Assembly (NCBI GenBank): GCA_018061965.1
Contig: JAGOTG010000001.1
Coordinates: 80,155 to 144,154, forward strand
DNA from: Legionellaceae bacterium
GTDB taxonomy: Bacteria > Pseudomonadota > Gammaproteobacteria > Legionellales > Legionellaceae
Direction: 5' to 3'
Length of the DNA: 64,000 nt
The notes under the pieces: generated by a model
What the model was told of the DNA's origin: nothing
The model's database searches: none
Seen by the model: the letters and a program-made list of their open reading frames with translations, nothing else
Part shown: piece by piece, positions 38,072-47,071 of the stretch
How positions within the stretch are numbered: the stretch's first letter is position 1
Layout of the letters: each line of letters opens with the position of its first letter
Program-made: the position numbers and the translations under genes

Positions 38072-39187
38072 CTATTTTTTAAAAGTCTTATCATCTGTTT
38101 CGGATGAAAAATTAGATTCATCCACTTTTGAATCGGCCGCTAATTGTAGTGATGCGGGAGGAAATAAAGCTTTTGTAACATGGGGTGATAGATAGCGCGA
38201 TTTTTTTTGTATCAGTTTTTCAGAGTCGTGGCTCGTGAGGAATATTGTTACGTGTTTTTCGAGCATGGTAATGCGCTCATTTGAATATATTTTATGATTT
38301 TTTAACCAATGTTTAAACATAAACTCAAAATTGTTAGCATCTAAGGGTTCGGTCAAGCGATGTGTTGCCCGACAATAGACTTCTACCGCTTCTAATAAAG
38401 GCTGAAACTCATCAGCAAGCGGCTGGTTGCTTTGTAGATGCGCTAATACATTTTTTTGCATATCTGTTAAGACTAATCCGAGTAAGTTTGTTGCTCGTAC
38501 ATAGGCAGGAAATGATTGTGGGTGGTCTGTAGCTTTATACTGGTCTATAACCTGGATACTTTCCAATATTTGAGTCGCATATAGCGCGGGTGATAGGGTG
38601 TGATAAGGTTTGGTGGAGACGCTTAAAGTCACTCCCCCATGTCCGTTGAGGATATCCACTACTTCGGTTTGATCTCTATCTGGTAAATAGGCGGAGGAAA
38701 AGCCACGAATTTCGAAATTCTGTGTTATGGGCGTGTTCATCGAGTTTAGTCTGTCTTGCAAAATGCGCATGCTGGCTTCTTTTCGGTGTACTCTATATGT
38801 ATGGCTTGTAAGGATTTCTTCATGGGGTTGCGCTACCATGCCATCACACAATAATGCGCTGATTTGTGAGATAACAATATTTTTTTCGGATAGATTTTCC
38901 ACCACTAATTTCACTATCTCATGTTTTAAGTCACTGCTCCCTGGAATCCCGTGCGTATTGAGGACGATATGGCAGGTGGTGTAATGAACACCGATTGCAT
39001 CCAGCGCAGCTTTAACCAATTTTTTGGTAAAGAGCCTACCTGCGATTACAGGAAGCGTTATTTCAATGCAGTCGTGATCGGTAAGCGTTTCTTTTACAGT
39101 GGTTAAATCCCTTTGGACTTCATCATTCCAAACGGGGTTATTCGCGGGATATTCGCTACTGAGTACGATACACAGTTTGTCTTGCAT
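38072..39187 (-). CDS. Orphan protein with clan-CD cysteine-protease-like pattern (paralogue B)
   Basis: A 371-residue paralogue of the gene at 36899. The first 55 residues share MQDKLCI, EVQRDLTTVKETL and PVIAG, and the two proteins align through most of their length. The putative dyad is kept: H79 in CHIVLNTHG and C114 in ISQISALLCDG, again with HGGVTL and YATQIL blocks downstream. The tail differs (DESNFSSETDDKTFKK) but is also acidic. The genes converge with 30 bases between stops, so they arose by inverted duplication or rearrangement. The substrate is unknown; divergence around a conserved core suggests selection. Confidence 0.6.
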   Translation of the reverse strand: MQDKLCIVLSSEYPANNPVWNDEVQRDLTTVKETLTDHDCIEITLPVIAGRLFTKKLVKAALDAIGVHYTTCHIVLNTHGIPGSSDLKHEIVKLVVENLSEKNIVISQISALLCDGMVAQPHEEILTSHTYRVHRKEASMRILQDRLNSMNTPITQNFEIRGFSSAYLPDRDQTEVVDILNGHGGVTLSVSTKPYHTLSPALYATQILESIQVIDQYKATDHPQSFPAYVRATNLLGLVLTDMQKNVLAHLQSNQPLADEFQPLLEAVEVYCRATHRLTEPLDANNFEFMFKHWLKNHKIYSNERITMLEKHVTIFLTSHDSEKLIQKKSRYLSPHVTKALFPPASLQLAADSKVDESNFSSETDDKTFKK

Positions 39188-39299
39188 ATTTTCTCACGTC
39201 CACAACAATTAATTGTTTTATTTTTTTGAATTATATGCAAAAAAAGAGCAAAAGTCACGGGGTTTTATTTTACAGACCCTCGTTTTTGCATGGTTTAAT

Positions 39300-40085
39300 T
39301 TATGAGAAATTATTTTTCCATGTCCGCAATGCGGTGAACACTTCCAAGGGATTGTGTAACGGTTGGTTCATATAATGCTCTGCTTGTTGTGTAATTTCAG
39401 GCAGGGCGCATCGTAAAAAAGGGTTGGTTTGTTTTTCTTCTATTAAAAGTGAAGGTACGGAAGGCAGGCCTTGTTCACGTAAAATTTGCACTTGGTGGAT
39501 ACGGTTAAGAATGTTTTGATTGCTGGGCTCCACTCGCTGGGCAAAGCGTAAATTATGTAAAGTATATTCATGCGCGCAATAGAGTTTGGTGGTGTCAGGT
39601 AATGCCGCAATTTTTTGTAAGGATGTATAGAGTTGTTCGGCGGTTCCTTCAAACAACCGCCCGCAGCCGCCTGCAAATAGAGTATCCCCACAAAATAAGC
39701 TGTTATCAGCATAATAAGCGACATGATCTAAGGTGTGACCTGGAATGGCAATCACCTGAAAATTTGGGAAATAGTCGTGGATAAACCCATGTTCTCCCTC
39801 ATCAAGTCGTTGGGTTAATTCAGAAAATTGATTTTGCATCGAGCCATACACGGGCACCGCACAGTATTGGATTAAATCGGCCACGCCATTGACGTGATCC
39901 CAATGATGATGCGTGATCAAAATACCCTTGAGTTTAAGCTGATGTTGCTCTAAGTAGGCAATTACGGGTTTTGCATCACCTGGGTCAACTATCAAGGTGC
40001 ATTGATGTTTTGGATTGTTAACCGCCCAAATGTAATTATCTGTGAGTGATGCAATAGCAGTAATGTTGATGTCTGTTATGGGCAT
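39300..40085 (-). CDS. gloB: Hydroxyacylglutathione hydrolase (glyoxalase II)
   Basis: Metallo-beta-lactamase-fold hydrolase that converts S-D-lactoylglutathione to D-lactate and glutathione, the second step of methylglyoxal detoxification. The metal-binding motif THHHWDH is at residues 58-64, with further ligands in IPGHTLDHVAYY and the Asp in LFCGDTLFAGGCGR. The C-terminal substrate-binding segment YCAHEYTLHNLRFA and NPFLRC are typical of GloB. The 261-residue length is normal. Divergent from the gene at 40222. Confidence 0.94.
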   Translation of the reverse strand: MPITDINITAIASLTDNYIWAVNNPKHQCTLIVDPGDAKPVIAYLEQHQLKLKGILITHHHWDHVNGVADLIQYCAVPVYGSMQNQFSELTQRLDEGEHGFIHDYFPNFQVIAIPGHTLDHVAYYADNSLFCGDTLFAGGCGRLFEGTAEQLYTSLQKIAALPDTTKLYCAHEYTLHNLRFAQRVEPSNQNILNRIHQVQILREQGLPSVPSLLIEEKQTNPFLRCALPEITQQAEHYMNQPLHNPLEVFTALRTWKNNFS

Positions 40086-40167
40086 AGATTCGTCTTTACA
40101 TAAAGTTTTGCGTAAGTCCTGGCAGTGTAGTATAACCGCCGTTCAACGTCTAGGCAGAGATAAAGCC

Positions 40168-40173
40168 TATAAT
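40168..40173 (+). promoter_or_regulatory. -10 element for the gene at 40222
   Basis: TATAAT about 50 bases before the chosen start codon at 40222. It supports that start over the longer frame from 40042, which would overlap gloB. No convincing -35 was found. Confidence 0.4.
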
Positions 40174-40221
40174 AGGCGATTTTGTAGTGCAATAAGGCAA
40201 TTTTCAATCAACGGTGGGTAT

Positions 40222-41349
40222 ATGCAAGAGCGTGATCTAAGGCCAGGTGATGTGATTTTTTTTGAAAATAATTACCAAGGTGAAACGCCTTATGATTATG
40301 TGGATCATACGGCCATCTACGATGGGCTAAACGCAGAGGGACAACCGACGGTGATTCATTGTATTACCAGTGAGCAAGGTTATTATTATTTTCTGCGATC
40401 CTCTGGGTTATGCCGTTCCACCTTACGCTCTTTAAAAAATTTGGTGCAGCATGAGGACGGGTATGATGATGTAAGTTATGATGTCACGTATAAAGTTTTT
40501 AGATGCCAGAATGAACACATTACGGAGAAAGCGCTCGAGATTTTACGCAACCAATTACAATATAGAATTCCTTACGATGAGCTGCGTTTAGATGAAAAAA
40601 TAGCGAGGGAAGATGAAGGTATCGACGCAGACGACTTTAAAGCATTGGGTAAGGAAGGATACCGAAGCTCGGGCCTCTATCGCAGCATTAAATATGCGGC
40701 ACGTCATCCCATGATGCTGACTAGAACACGTAATAATGGGGTTGGTCGTGGTTTAACCTGCGCAATGACGGTCATTTTAGGCTATCAAATTGCAGAGTTA
40801 TTACTGGATGATAAAGTGCGCGCACAAGGTTCTTATGAATGGGCCAGTGATAAGTACGGGGCTTCTACTACTTTATTGGGTTATTACCCTGAGGCATACG
40901 CAAATTATTGTCAAGAATTACGAACCCAACGATACCAACCTGGGGCTGAACCTCATTTAAAACCGAGTTACCAGTTTTGGAAGGATGAAGCGTATTTACC
41001 AGAAGATTATATGCATACCACGTTTGCAGTAGATGCAAAGATTATCGGATCTGCGGGTATGTATGCTTATATGTTGGAGAATAGTATCTGGGAATTTCAC
41101 GGCGTGTTACATGCGGAAGAAAGGCAGTATTCTATCGAGGAGCGCGAAAGAAACCGAATTTCGGTGCGTGGCGCCTCGATTTCTGCAACAGTTCGGGTGC
41201 GAGATGTGAGTACTCAAACTCCTTTATTGAGGAGTATCAGACCATCCATAAGTCCAGTTACTACAGAGCCTGATTCTGTCTTTCCTGAATTAGATGATTG
41301 TGGTGGGGATGGCTGGCAAAACATGACTCTCAGAACAGGAAAGTGGTAA
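40222..41349 (+). CDS. Permuted NlpC/P60 (YiiX/LRAT-like) hydrolase candidate
   Basis: A 375-residue protein from the ATG at 40222; the frame is open back to 40042 but would overlap the gloB start. The opening LRPGDVIFFENN and DYVDHTAIYDG look like the first strands of the NlpC/P60 or LRAT fold (GD-(L/V)-(I/V)-F...H-x-x-(I/V)-Y). The possible catalytic histidine is H29 and a possible cysteine is C180 in GRGLTCAMTV, the reversed His-then-Cys order of permuted members. The remaining C-terminal part is unassigned and Arg/Ser-rich at the end. Relatives of this fold act on cell-wall peptides or lipids. Assignment is by motif only and uncertain. Confidence 0.55.
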   Translation: MQERDLRPGDVIFFENNYQGETPYDYVDHTAIYDGLNAEGQPTVIHCITSEQGYYYFLRSSGLCRSTLRSLKNLVQHEDGYDDVSYDVTYKVFRCQNEHITEKALEILRNQLQYRIPYDELRLDEKIAREDEGIDADDFKALGKEGYRSSGLYRSIKYAARHPMMLTRTRNNGVGRGLTCAMTVILGYQIAELLLDDKVRAQGSYEWASDKYGASTTLLGYYPEAYANYCQELRTQRYQPGAEPHLKPSYQFWKDEAYLPEDYMHTTFAVDAKIIGSAGMYAYMLENSIWEFHGVLHAEERQYSIEERERNRISVRGASISATVRVRDVSTQTPLLRSIRPSISPVTTEPDSVFPELDDCGGDGWQNMTLRTGKW

Positions 41350-41441
41350 GTATTCTTCATGAAGTTACTATACCTTGTGCGCAAGGTATATATCACAATA
41401 ATAGTCTACACTTAACGTGTGTCTATTAATGGAGAAAAATC

Positions 41442-41651
41442 ATGCCTCCTGAATTGCTAAATCTGTTTTTTGTGATCGTAGTATTCGGTCTTGTTTTATG
41501 GATGGTGAATCGCTTTATTCCCATGGCAGCGCCTGTTGCTACGATATTGAATGTTTTGGTTGTAGTTGTTTTAGTGATTTATATTTTAGAGTATTTTCAT
41601 TTGATCCCAACAATTGTGCCCATGATAAGCCTGATTCGTTCTGGCCATTGA
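41442..41651 (+). CDS. Small two-span membrane protein
   Basis: A 69-residue, highly hydrophobic protein with two predicted membrane spans (about 7-25 and 34-56) joined by NRFIPMAAP. GGAG lies 9 bases before the ATG. Very similar small proteins (Thivi_2564 type, from memory) occur in Legionella and other gammaproteobacteria without known function. It stands alone between the NlpC-like gene and the glycosyltransferase. Confidence 0.7.
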   Translation: MPPELLNLFFVIVVFGLVLWMVNRFIPMAAPVATILNVLVVVVLVIYILEYFHLIPTIVPMISLIRSGH

Positions 41652-41788
41652 CGAACGAATGGGGTAGAGGTTTTTGCGCTCTCTAGACACACGATCTAGG
41701 GGGGCGCTAAAACCAGCTGTTATTTTTCTTTAGATCTGAGTATGATGAAGAAAGCGACCATCTTGGTTCACTAGGGACGTGGGCAACG

Positions 41789-42955
41789 ATGAAATTGTTA
41801 GTCTTGTCTTTTGATTATTATCCAGATGTGGGCGTTGGGTCCATGCGCACTGCCGCGTTAATTGAGCATTTACTGAAAATGCAACGCAGTGACATCAAAA
41901 TCGATCTGATTACCACCATGCCTCATCATTATCACGGTGTTCAACCTACTGCGCCTGAACAAGAATATCAAGATCAGTTGCGGATCCGGCGTATTCCAAT
42001 TCCCAAACATCATAATAGCCTGCTAGGGCAAGCATGGGCATTTTTTTGTTACGCGCATCAAATTAGAAAAATGGTTCGTTATGAAAAATACAAAGTTGTG
42101 TATGCGAGTTCCTCGCGTTTAATGATGGCAAGTTTGGCTGCTTGGATTGCCAAACCCCGCCAAGCAATCCTTTTTTTAGATATTCGAGGGTTATTTTCGG
42201 ATACATTGAGGGATAAGTTGCCGAATAGGTTGTCACGCTATCTTGTGCCGATTTTGAGTAAAATGGAGGATTGGACCTTAGCTAGTGCCCATCATGTCAA
42301 TGTAGTGTCGAAAGGCTACGAGCCCTATATTCAAGCGCGATTTCCTAATAAAAAATTAAGCTGTTACGCCAATGGCATAGACAAAAATTTTCTGCAACAT
42401 GGGTTTAAGTCGCCCGACAAGGCTAGTGAGCAGTTTACGCTGCTATATGTGGGTAATATTGGTGAAGGACAAGGATTAGATCGAATTATTCCGCAACTGG
42501 CCAAAAGGTTAGAGGGCTGTGCTCAAATCAAAATTATTGGAGACGGCAGTCGAAAAATTCATTTAGAATCCGCCATTCAAGCCTTGTATTGTACGAATGT
42601 AGAATTGTTGCCATCAGTACAACGTGACACATTGTTTCAAATGTATGCGCAGGCAGATGTCCTATTTTTACATATGAAAGATTGTTATGCGTTTCGTAAA
42701 ATGCTGCCTGCAAAAATCTTTGAATATGCGGCGACAGGAAAACCTATTTTAGCCGGGGTGGTGGGTTTTGCGGCCGAATTTATTCACACTGAAATTTCCA
42801 ACGCGGTGGTGTTTCGGCCCTATGATACGGAAGACGCGTTAAAGGAAATTGCAAAACTTGATTTTGTGCTCGATGAACGCGAGGAGTTTGTCAAAAAATA
42901 TCAGCGCGATGTTATTATGCAAAGCATGGCCATGGAACTGATGGCCTATTTTTAG
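41789..42955 (+). CDS. Glycosyltransferase, family 4 (GT-B fold)
   Basis: A 388-residue transferase with the two-domain GT-B layout. The N-terminal domain starts MKLLVLSFDYYPDVGVGSMRT, where WbuB-like enzymes have an acceptor-binding glycine-rich loop. The C-terminal nucleotide-sugar domain includes LLYVGNIGEGQGLDRIIP, IKIIGDGS, and EYAATGKPILAGVVGFAAEF, the E-x7-E region. It probably adds a sugar to a lipid-linked or surface polysaccharide at the inner membrane face. The donor and acceptor cannot be read, and no polysaccharide genes are next to it. Confidence 0.85.
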   Translation: MKLLVLSFDYYPDVGVGSMRTAALIEHLLKMQRSDIKIDLITTMPHHYHGVQPTAPEQEYQDQLRIRRIPIPKHHNSLLGQAWAFFCYAHQIRKMVRYEKYKVVYASSSRLMMASLAAWIAKPRQAILFLDIRGLFSDTLRDKLPNRLSRYLVPILSKMEDWTLASAHHVNVVSKGYEPYIQARFPNKKLSCYANGIDKNFLQHGFKSPDKASEQFTLLYVGNIGEGQGLDRIIPQLAKRLEGCAQIKIIGDGSRKIHLESAIQALYCTNVELLPSVQRDTLFQMYAQADVLFLHMKDCYAFRKMLPAKIFEYAATGKPILAGVVGFAAEFIHTEISNAVVFRPYDTEDALKEIAKLDFVLDEREEFVKKYQRDVIMQSMAMELMAYF

Positions 42956-42997
42956 TGTGCTGGATGTATAAAAAAGTTCGAAATTTGCATTGTTTGC

Positions 42998-43003
42998 TAT
43001 AAT
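42998..43003 (+). promoter_or_regulatory. Extended -10 element before the hydrolase-like gene
   Basis: TATAAT preceded by TTTGC (TGnTATAAT), 30 bases before the start codon at 43033. It probably drives that gene alone. Confidence 0.5.
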
Positions 43004-43032
43004 TAAGGTAACCAATCCCTATTTTGACCAAA

Positions 43033-45309
43033 ATGCCAAACGTTAAAACCCATGTTTCTATCACATTTCTCGGTACATGCCATCATCGCGATACCCATCG
43101 ACACGCATTGGTTTCTGCGCATGATCAAATTAATCAATTAGCACAAGAGCCTGGTTCTTCCGTTGCAGCTTGGTTAATTGATGGGCCTGGTTGTAGAGGA
43201 TCTCTAGAGCACCCTATGCCAGGCACTTATTATTATCGTAATGGCGTTAAAATAAGTGATCCGGACTTAGCCGCTGGGGAAGAGCGTAAATTTCGAGATG
43301 CCTTACGACAAAGTTATCATGCCTTGACAGGCGAAGGCATCGAAAGCTCTATATTAGAAGCAACCAATTATTTAGATGAGATCATTGGGCAAAATGGTGG
43401 CGAGATACCGACAGAATTGAGTTTACAAGGATTTAGTCGTGGAGCCGATAATTGTGTCCGTCTGGCGAATGTGCTTTATCTTTTGTATCCTGAGATTAAA
43501 ATTAATTTATTTTTGATTGACCCAGTACCTGGGCCGGGTCGACGGGATGATTCAGAGTCTTATCATATCCCACCTAGTGTAAATAATTGTCATGTTTCTC
43601 TCATGATAGATGAACACCGTCCCTTTTTTGAACCACAGCACAGTGGCCGTTATGTATTTAGCAATCCAGAGACCAAAGTTGCGTACCATTATATGCCTGG
43701 ACGACATGGGGCGGGATTAACAACACGCGAAAATACTGTGATTACCCCAGCAGTTAGTCAGGTTTTGGTGCAAGATAGTTTATTAAAATTTAATATTGAA
43801 ACTGGCATGCTACCCAAAGACGCTAAGATTCATAATTGGCATAGATCTGTTGGTGGCCAGAGTGTACCGCAACCCTTGGAAACGCCGCAAAAATCTTTCA
43901 CTAACAAAGAGCGCTTTGCTCAATTGTGTACTGCCATGCAGGCTCATAAATCTTTGTCACAACGCATGATAGTCAATTTTTATCATAAAAGACGGATATT
44001 TACTCATCGTCATCGTTATGTTTTGGATGCAGATCTATTCATCGACCCCGAACACAGGGATTTATTTAAAACGGAATTTCCTGCAACGTTTAACTGGTTC
44101 TTTGAAAAAAACTTTACGCCGGCTAGCCGCAAAAAAAGGTATGCAAGACAAGATGTTTTCGCTGAATTGCAACAATTAAGCAGGCCGCCTTATGCGGAGT
44201 TTTACCAAAATTTACTTGCAAAATATAAAATCAAAGAAGTGAATACGAAAGAGGATATTATTGCACCGCAAGGCATCGCACGCAAAGAAAGACTGTCTTA
44301 TAATGAGCCCCTAGTCAGTGATGAACTGTCTTATCTGCAATATTGTTTGCGTACTATCGTCAGTGAGTATCAATACCGTGCTCCTACCACTTGGTTTGGT
44401 AATTGGCTGCCTGGTCATGATGATGTGATAACCAAAAGCAGTCAATCCGATCGCATAAAAAAAGAGATTAATGAAGCCTTGTACCAATCTGAGCGGCTGC
44501 CTTCCGATCAGGCTAAACAAAGATTGAAAGAGTTGATTTTTAAAATAAAATCTAGCCCTAATCAGGAGTTTTTTTTCAATCAGGTTAAAAAAATCATTCC
44601 TAACTCACGAAGGTATCTTAAGTCTGTTCTGGCAACTTTAGAACGTTATGAAGCAGTTTTGCCACAGAATTATGCCGCTTTGATTGCGAAATCGATTTAT
44701 CTTATTCAAAAACAAATCGATCATCCATTGAAAGATGATTATCAGAAACGCATACAGGTTCAAGCGTATCTTCTCAGTTTGAATACGGCGATGCGTGGTT
44801 TAAATACGCAACCTTCAGATAAGAATATTCTGTGTGAACAATTGTTTAAAAATCTAAATCAATTATCTAGTCCAAGCTATGCTGAACCAAGGTTATTGGA
44901 TAATATCATCTCTGGTTTGGAGAGTTATAAACGACGGCATACATTTTTTTCTTATTTCCCATGTAGCCAAGCCTTTGGGTTTTATAAACCAGAAAATATG
45001 ACTTTGGTCATCGAGTTGCTAGGGGAGTTGAACCAGATCAAATATTCAAGCGCTGAACAAGCAGATTTGACCCAAATCGAGTCTGTTTTAAAGCACGCTA
45101 GTTTGAAATATGCAAAAATCCATAAACAAGAAGAAAGTGAGACTAAATTTGCATTTTGGACGAAACACGTTACGTTTAAAGTTGACCCACTGAATCAACT
45201 GATTGAGAAGCATTTGAAGAAAGTGACCCAACTATCCAATCTTATTTTTTCCATTCCTAGTACCCCAGATATTTCGCCGGATCATGATACGAACCTTCGT
45301 TCGCGCTGA
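43033..45309 (+). CDS. Large orphan with alpha/beta-hydrolase-like N-terminus (GFSRGA)
   Basis: A 758-residue protein started at the ATG at 43033 (TTG at 43024 is possible). The N-terminal 280 residues look like an alpha/beta hydrolase: WLIDGPGCRGS near 48, nucleophile elbow LQGFSRGADN with S135, an acid candidate in LFLIDPVPGPG, and a histidine in PGRHGAG. The arrangement recalls DUF2235/Tle1-type phospholipase effectors. The rest (about 300-758) is helical with a charged, repeat-poor structure and no known domain. No signal peptide. It may be a secreted lipase or esterase effector; the catalytic reading is a motif-based hypothesis. Confidence 0.6.
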   Translation: MPNVKTHVSITFLGTCHHRDTHRHALVSAHDQINQLAQEPGSSVAAWLIDGPGCRGSLEHPMPGTYYYRNGVKISDPDLAAGEERKFRDALRQSYHALTGEGIESSILEATNYLDEIIGQNGGEIPTELSLQGFSRGADNCVRLANVLYLLYPEIKINLFLIDPVPGPGRRDDSESYHIPPSVNNCHVSLMIDEHRPFFEPQHSGRYVFSNPETKVAYHYMPGRHGAGLTTRENTVITPAVSQVLVQDSLLKFNIETGMLPKDAKIHNWHRSVGGQSVPQPLETPQKSFTNKERFAQLCTAMQAHKSLSQRMIVNFYHKRRIFTHRHRYVLDADLFIDPEHRDLFKTEFPATFNWFFEKNFTPASRKKRYARQDVFAELQQLSRPPYAEFYQNLLAKYKIKEVNTKEDIIAPQGIARKERLSYNEPLVSDELSYLQYCLRTIVSEYQYRAPTTWFGNWLPGHDDVITKSSQSDRIKKEINEALYQSERLPSDQAKQRLKELIFKIKSSPNQEFFFNQVKKIIPNSRRYLKSVLATLERYEAVLPQNYAALIAKSIYLIQKQIDHPLKDDYQKRIQVQAYLLSLNTAMRGLNTQPSDKNILCEQLFKNLNQLSSPSYAEPRLLDNIISGLESYKRRHTFFSYFPCSQAFGFYKPENMTLVIELLGELNQIKYSSAEQADLTQIESVLKHASLKYAKIHKQEESETKFAFWTKHVTFKVDPLNQLIEKHLKKVTQLSNLIFSIPSTPDISPDHDTNLRSR

Positions 45310-45331
45310 TGAAGCGGTGTTTCGAGATCCC

Positions 45332-46345
45332 TTACGCCGTCTCGAAGCCTGGGTGAGCTCCATTACCCATAATCATTTTATAAGCCATACCCGCTTTTTC
45401 CCTAACTAATTTTGGAACCAAATAGCCTGGTAACTGACTTTGTAAATCTTGATAAATGCGCAGTGCTTGCTGCAAACTCAGATCAAAATGCTGTGCGCCC
45501 TGCACGGGATCAAGTAGATGTAAATAATAAGGTAAAACCCCATAATCAAATAAGCTCTGGCTAAGCGTGCTTAAGATGGCACTCTGATCATTGATCCCTT
45601 TTAATAAGACTGTTTGGTTCAATAATAGGCATCCGTGTTTTTGCATGCGCTTACAGGCCATGCGTACGGCATCATCCAATTCTTGTGGATGATTGCAATG
45701 CAAAACCACGACTACCCGAAAACGTCTGGCTGTGAGCAATTTAACAAAGTTTGGATGAATCCTTTCTGGCAATACAATAGGTACGCGAGTATGGATGCGG
45801 ATTGTTTTCACATGTTCAATGGCTTCTAGCGATGCGAACAGCCGTTCTAATACTTGATCTGAAGCCAATAAGGGATCACCCCCACTTAAAATCACTTCTT
45901 CAATCTTAGGATGCTGTTGAATATAGGTCATGGCTTGTTGCCAACCTTGTTGCCCAGGATTATTGTCGGAATAGGGAAAATGACGTCTGAAACAAAAACG
46001 ACAATTGATGGCGCAAACGCCAGTTACCGTCAATAATACGCGATTGGCGTATTTATGAATGAGCCCTGGGATGGGATTAGAGGTGGCCTCTTGCAACGGG
46101 TCGGTGTGATAGTCTGCATTTAGTTGTAATTCTTGGGGAGCGGCTAATACTTGTAATAATAAAGGGTCGCTGGGATTACCACGCTGCATTTTGGCCGCAA
46201 ATCTGAGTGGGACTCGAGTTTTAAACGAGTCTTGTGCTGAGTTTGAACCCAAATCAGGGGGTAAGTCGAGATATTTGAGTAATTCTTGGACTGATGTAAA
46301 ACCACTCGCCAGAATTTTTTGCCAATGTTCGGTAGAATCTCGCAT
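45332..46345 (-). CDS. epmB: EF-P beta-lysylation radical-SAM enzyme
   Basis: Radical SAM, PLP-dependent lysine 2,3-aminomutase-like enzyme of 337 residues. EpmB makes (R)-beta-lysine for attachment to elongation factor P. The iron-sulfur cysteines are C111, C115 and C118 in CAINCRFCFRRHFPY. The conserved ILSGGDPLL and the C-terminal PLP-lysine region (LVPKLVREKAGMAYKM) are present. It is divergent from efp with 71 bases between, which fits a shared pathway and separates it from fermentative KamA enzymes. The partner epmA is not in the window. Confidence 0.93.
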   Translation of the reverse strand: MRDSTEHWQKILASGFTSVQELLKYLDLPPDLGSNSAQDSFKTRVPLRFAAKMQRGNPSDPLLLQVLAAPQELQLNADYHTDPLQEATSNPIPGLIHKYANRVLLTVTGVCAINCRFCFRRHFPYSDNNPGQQGWQQAMTYIQQHPKIEEVILSGGDPLLASDQVLERLFASLEAIEHVKTIRIHTRVPIVLPERIHPNFVKLLTARRFRVVVVLHCNHPQELDDAVRMACKRMQKHGCLLLNQTVLLKGINDQSAILSTLSQSLFDYGVLPYYLHLLDPVQGAQHFDLSLQQALRIYQDLQSQLPGYLVPKLVREKAGMAYKMIMGNGAHPGFETA

Positions 46346-46416
46346 TCGTTGTACAGACTTGATAAACTGTGCGAACTTTAACTAAAACTCGCTAAGATCG
46401 CAAGCCCGGAGTAATA

Positions 46417-46986
46417 ATGGCCAACTTAAATACCAATGAATTAAAAAATGGCGTAAAAATCATGGTGGATGATGCGCCTTGCAATATCCTTGAATGTGAA
46501 TTTGTGAAACCCGGTAAAGGCCAAGCATTTACTCGTCTTAAAATCCGCAATTTGAAAACGGGACGAGTGGTTGAGCGGACCTATAAAGCCAACGATACTT
46601 TTATTGCAGCGGATGTAGCTGATGTGGATATGCAATATTTATATAGTGATGGTGAGTTTTGGCATTTTATGGTCCCAGATACGTTTGAGCAATATGCAGT
46701 AAGCGAGGCCACTGTCGCTGATTCTTATTTATGGTTGAAAGAACAAGATACCTGTGTGGTGACACTGTGGAACGATGCAGTAATTGCCATTGTTCCCTCT
46801 ACTTTTGTAGACCTGGCGGTTACGGATACGGATCCAGGCTTAAAAGGCGATACGTCAGGCGGCGGTGGTAAGCCGGCTACTTTAGAAACGGGTGCCGTAG
46901 TACGTGTCCCGTTGTTTGTGAAAATTGGCGATGTGCTTAAAGTGGATACTCGTACTGGCGAGTATGTTTCTAGAGCGAAGGAATAG
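46417..46986 (+). CDS. efp: Elongation factor P
   Basis: Translation factor of 189 residues that relieves ribosome stalling at polyproline. The modified lysine is K34, in VKPGKGQAF, on the tip loop of domain I; the K34 context is the type used by EpmA/EpmB. Domains II and III follow ([21 protein letters not shown]) and the C-terminus [21 protein letters not shown] is typical. GGAG precedes the ATG. It is paired divergently with epmB. Confidence 0.97.
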   Translation: MANLNTNELKNGVKIMVDDAPCNILECEFVKPGKGQAFTRLKIRNLKTGRVVERTYKANDTFIAADVADVDMQYLYSDGEFWHFMVPDTFEQYAVSEATVADSYLWLKEQDTCVVTLWNDAVIAIVPSTFVDLAVTDTDPGLKGDTSGGGGKPATLETGAVVRVPLFVKIGDVLKVDTRTGEYVSRAKE

Positions 46987-47010
46987 CGCTACTAAGCCCC
47001 GCCCCTCATG

Positions 47011-47043
47011 CCCAGGTCCCGCAGACAAGCCGCGGGACCTGGG
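47011..47043. terminator. Strong hairpin between efp and the adenosine deaminase gene
   Basis: CCCAGGTCCCGC (47011-47022) pairs perfectly with GCGGGACCTGGG (47032-47043) across a 9-base loop. It lies between two convergent genes. The stem is very stable but no T-run follows on the plus strand, so it may act in either direction or only block 3' decay. Confidence 0.65.
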
Positions 47044-47071
47044 ACTTATTGAGATGAATTGTCAACAGCTC

